From: Zongyangia gallinarum
GTDB taxonomy: Bacteria > Bacillota > Clostridia > Oscillospirales > Ruminococcaceae
Direction: 5' to 3'
Assembly: GCA_904419315.1 (NCBI GenBank)
Contig: CAJFQY010000011.1
Span: 34,906 to 98,905 of the forward strand
Length of the DNA: 64,000 bases
The stretch's first letter is position 1. Each line of letters begins with the position of its first letter. Positions 61,993-64,000 of this stretch are shown in pieces. Below the pieces are notes generated by a model. It was not told the origin of the DNA. It ran no database searches and was given only the letters and a program-made list of their open reading frames with translations. The position numbers were made by a program, and so were the translations under genes.

Positions 61993-63486
61993 ATGGCTTT
62001 AGCAGGACTCGATATTGGTACCAGTGGATGCAAATTTACCATTCTGGATGAACAAAGCAATGTGTTGGGAAAGGATTATTGCCCCTATGAAGCAAAACGG
62101 GAGGGCGGTCATCACGAATTGGATTGTGAAGAGGTCTGGAATTCCGTTAAACGTGTGATAAAAAATGCAACGGCCCAGTGTCCAGAGGAAAAAGTAGAAG
62201 CATTTGCAGTTACTACTTTGGGTGAAACAGTGGCACTTTTGGATAAGGATGATCATATCATTGGAGGAGGGATAATTTACACTGACAGTCGGGGTCAGGA
62301 AGAATGTCTGGAATTGGTTCGTCTGATGGGTGGAGAGAAGAGAATGACAGAGATCACCGGTACGGTACCCCGCTCCATGTATACTTTGTGTAAGCTGATG
62401 TGGATGAAAAAACACAGTGACATAGTCGATAGGGCGGATAAAATTTTGCTTATGGAGGACTTTGCCACCTATCTGTTTACTGGTGAAAGAAAAGTTGCAT
62501 ATTCTTCCGCCATGCGGACTTTGGGCCTCGATGTCAACACCATGACATGGTCTCATGAGGTTATGGATGCGGCAGGGATAGATTACCGGAAGTTTTCGAC
62601 GCCAGTTCCAGCTGGCACGATTGTCGGTACTGTAAAACCAGCCTTAGCACAGGAATTGGGACTTTCTCCAGACACGGTTGTTTGTACCGGGGGTCATGAC
62701 CAGGCCTGTTGTGCGCTGGGAGCTGGCGTTGTTGAAGACTATGTGTGCATGGAGGGCACAGGTACAACCCAAAACAATACTTTTTATTCTAGGGATTTGC
62801 TCCCCATGGATTTTATGATCCAGCATTATTTTAGTTTTGTGCCCCACGCTTTACCCGATGCACACCTTTATTTTTGGGGTATTGGCGCTGGTGGTGTGCT
62901 TTTACAGTGGTTCCGTGATAACCTAGGCCGCATGGAAAAACAAATTGCCAAAGAGCAAGGAAAAGATGTTTATCAGATGTTGGATGCTATGGTATCACCA
63001 GAGCCTACCGGTTTACTCATTACGCCATTTTTTGCAGATACAGGGGCAATGGAGGGACCGGGGCAGAAAGCATCTTTTTGGGGCTTGTCATTGGAGACTA
63101 AGCCGATTGATATCTATAAGGGATTGATGGAAGGCCTTGCTTTTGAGATCCGCCATTTTTACGATATTCTGGAAAGTGGAGGAATTGAAATCCGCCATGT
63201 TCATGCATCGGGCGGCGGAGCCAAAAGCCCTGTATGGCTGCAGATCAAGGCAGATGTGACAGGGCGTAAGTTTCAGGCATTGAAAAATAGCGAAACCGGA
63301 ACTGTGGCATGTGTTATGCTTGCTAGTGTAGCTCTTGGCAAACACAAGGATCTGAAAGATGCGGCAAAAACCTATGTTAAACTTAGCCGCACCTATGAAC
63401 CCGATCCGAAGCGACATGCGATCTACAATGAACTGTATGAAAAGTATAAAAGGATCAGCGGTGCTGTAGATTGGATCATGGAATAA
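61993..63486 (+). CDS. FGGY-family carbohydrate kinase, second tandem copy
   Basis: 497 residues. Aligns with the first copy over its full length (AGLDIGTSGCKFTILDEQ; D236 in CTGGHDQACC; ASGGGAKSPVWLQIKADVTG). The HDQ form is the more common FGGY catalytic motif. It starts 15 bp after the first copy with SD AGAGGAGG, so they share a transcript. Substrate unknown. Confidence 0.9.
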   Translation: MALAGLDIGTSGCKFTILDEQSNVLGKDYCPYEAKREGGHHELDCEEVWNSVKRVIKNATAQCPEEKVEAFAVTTLGETVALLDKDDHIIGGGIIYTDSRGQEECLELVRLMGGEKRMTEITGTVPRSMYTLCKLMWMKKHSDIVDRADKILLMEDFATYLFTGERKVAYSSAMRTLGLDVNTMTWSHEVMDAAGIDYRKFSTPVPAGTIVGTVKPALAQELGLSPDTVVCTGGHDQACCALGAGVVEDYVCMEGTGTTQNNTFYSRDLLPMDFMIQHYFSFVPHALPDAHLYFWGIGAGGVLLQWFRDNLGRMEKQIAKEQGKDVYQMLDAMVSPEPTGLLITPFFADTGAMEGPGQKASFWGLSLETKPIDIYKGLMEGLAFEIRHFYDILESGGIEIRHVHASGGGAKSPVWLQIKADVTGRKFQALKNSETGTVACVMLASVALGKHKDLKDAAKTYVKLSRTYEPDPKRHAIYNELYEKYKRISGAVDWIME

Positions 63487-63500
63487 AGGGGGAAAATAAA

Positions 63501-64000
63501 ATGGCAATTGCAGGACTTGACATCGGCACTAGCGGCTGCAAGTTTACGATTATGGATGATAGTGGAGAAGTCTGCGGTACCGATTACTGCGCTTATGAAG
63601 CCAAAAGGGAAGGTGGATATCACGAGTTAGATGGAAATGACATTTGGAATGCAGTCAAACAGGTGATAAAAAACGCGGCTGCTCAATGCCCTGATCAGAA
63701 GATTGAAGCCTTTGGTGTAGATTCCCTAGGGGAAATGGTGATTCCGATGGATCGCGATGATAATATCATCGGACGCGGAATTATCTATACCGATTGCCGT
63801 GGGGAAGAAGAGATGAAAGAGCTCACAGAAAAAATGGGTGGAAAAGCTAGAATCATGGAGATTACTGGTGTTGCACCTGTAACCTTTTTTTCTGTATGCA
63901 AATTAATGTGGCTCAAACGACATACCGATATATATGATCGTGCGGATAAATTACCTCTCATTGAGGATTTTATCATTTATCAGTTAACAGGCCGGAGGAT
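63501..64000 (+). CDS. FGGY-family carbohydrate kinase, third tandem copy, cut by the window
   Basis: 166 residues are visible from ATG 63501 (SD AAGGGGGA, 14 bp after the second copy). It repeats the N-terminal block AGLDIGTSGCKFTIMDDSG, the REGGYHELDGNDIW loop and VTFFSVCKLMWLKRHTDIYD. The frame is open to the window end. It is the third member of one paralogous array. Confidence 0.92.
   Translation, partial: MAIAGLDIGTSGCKFTIMDDSGEVCGTDYCAYEAKREGGYHELDGNDIWNAVKQVIKNAAAQCPDQKIEAFGVDSLGEMVIPMDRDDNIIGRGIIYTDCRGEEEMKELTEKMGGKARIMEITGVAPVTFFSVCKLMWLKRHTDIYDRADKLPLIEDFIIYQLTGRR

Noticed and set aside
1..64000. tRNA genes, CRISPR arrays, insertion sequences, prophage
   Set aside because: No cloverleaf-like segments, regular repeat-spacer pattern, transposase or phage structural genes were found by reading; a tRNAscan or CRISPR search could still find something I missed.

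Overview
The window looks like chromosome of an anaerobic, gut-type Clostridia (Bacillota), most like the Oscillospirales. The signs are a split two-subunit transketolase, [FeFe] hydrogenases, T-box and GlpP-type RNA control, a DivIVA/YlmH neighbourhood, sporulation-linked families (YtvI, BofC-like) and a DUF4364 gene. This placement is inference from gene content, not from a phylogenetic marker. A run of 18 Ns at 22887-22904 shows it is a draft assembly. I see no tRNA, rRNA, CRISPR array, complete transposon or prophage.

Layout. 1-8250 is a housekeeping run on the plus strand: ylmH end, divIVA, ileS, lspA, rluD-type synthase, HAD phosphatase, split transketolase. 8350-8760 is a ComEA-like protein. 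9120-12730 is an L-arabinose module (araR, araB, araD) with a perfect AraR-type operator; araA is not in the window. 13060-18405 (minus) is a glycerol module: glpP antiterminator, glpK, a 217-bp gap with a strong hairpin, a GlpA-like dehydrogenase, a second FAD oxidoreductase and a DUF1667 protein. 18610-21953 holds a phosphoglycolate-type phosphatase and an isoleucine-type T-box ahead of an XRE-cupin regulator and an acyl-CoA synthetase. 22168-26352 has CarD, DUF4364 (split by the N gap), and an ECF sigma factor overlapping a membrane beta-propeller protein.

26520-31919 is a two-sided [FeFe]-hydrogenase locus. On the minus strand are a PAS-bearing hydrogenase-like sensor, a SpoIIE-type phosphatase and a [2Fe-2S] protein. 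Divergently on the plus strand is a canonical monomeric hydrogenase behind a Rex-like operator. 31999-33072 is an FkbM methyltransferase. 33473-37345 is the polyamine ABC transporter potABCD, preceded by a long leader whose predicted helix covers the potA ribosome binding site.

37822-46439 returns to core functions: a paired M16 peptidase, lgt, folD, rplU-prp-rpmA, obgE, mrnC and a YitT protein. 46602-56000 holds glycerate kinase, DUF3795, a PHP-ROK-MFS operon, a VOC protein, a BofC-like protein, a class A PBP and a YtvI-type membrane protein. 56382-60264 is the aspartate-family operon: HTH-ACT protein, hom, thrB, lysC. The window ends with three tandem paralogous FGGY kinases, the third cut by the window edge.

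Most transcription units are closed by clear intrinsic hairpins, several of them shared by converging genes. The most promising points for follow-up are the Ile T-box on an acyl-CoA synthetase, the sensory hydrogenase/phosphatase set, the potA leader RNA and the FGGY triplet.
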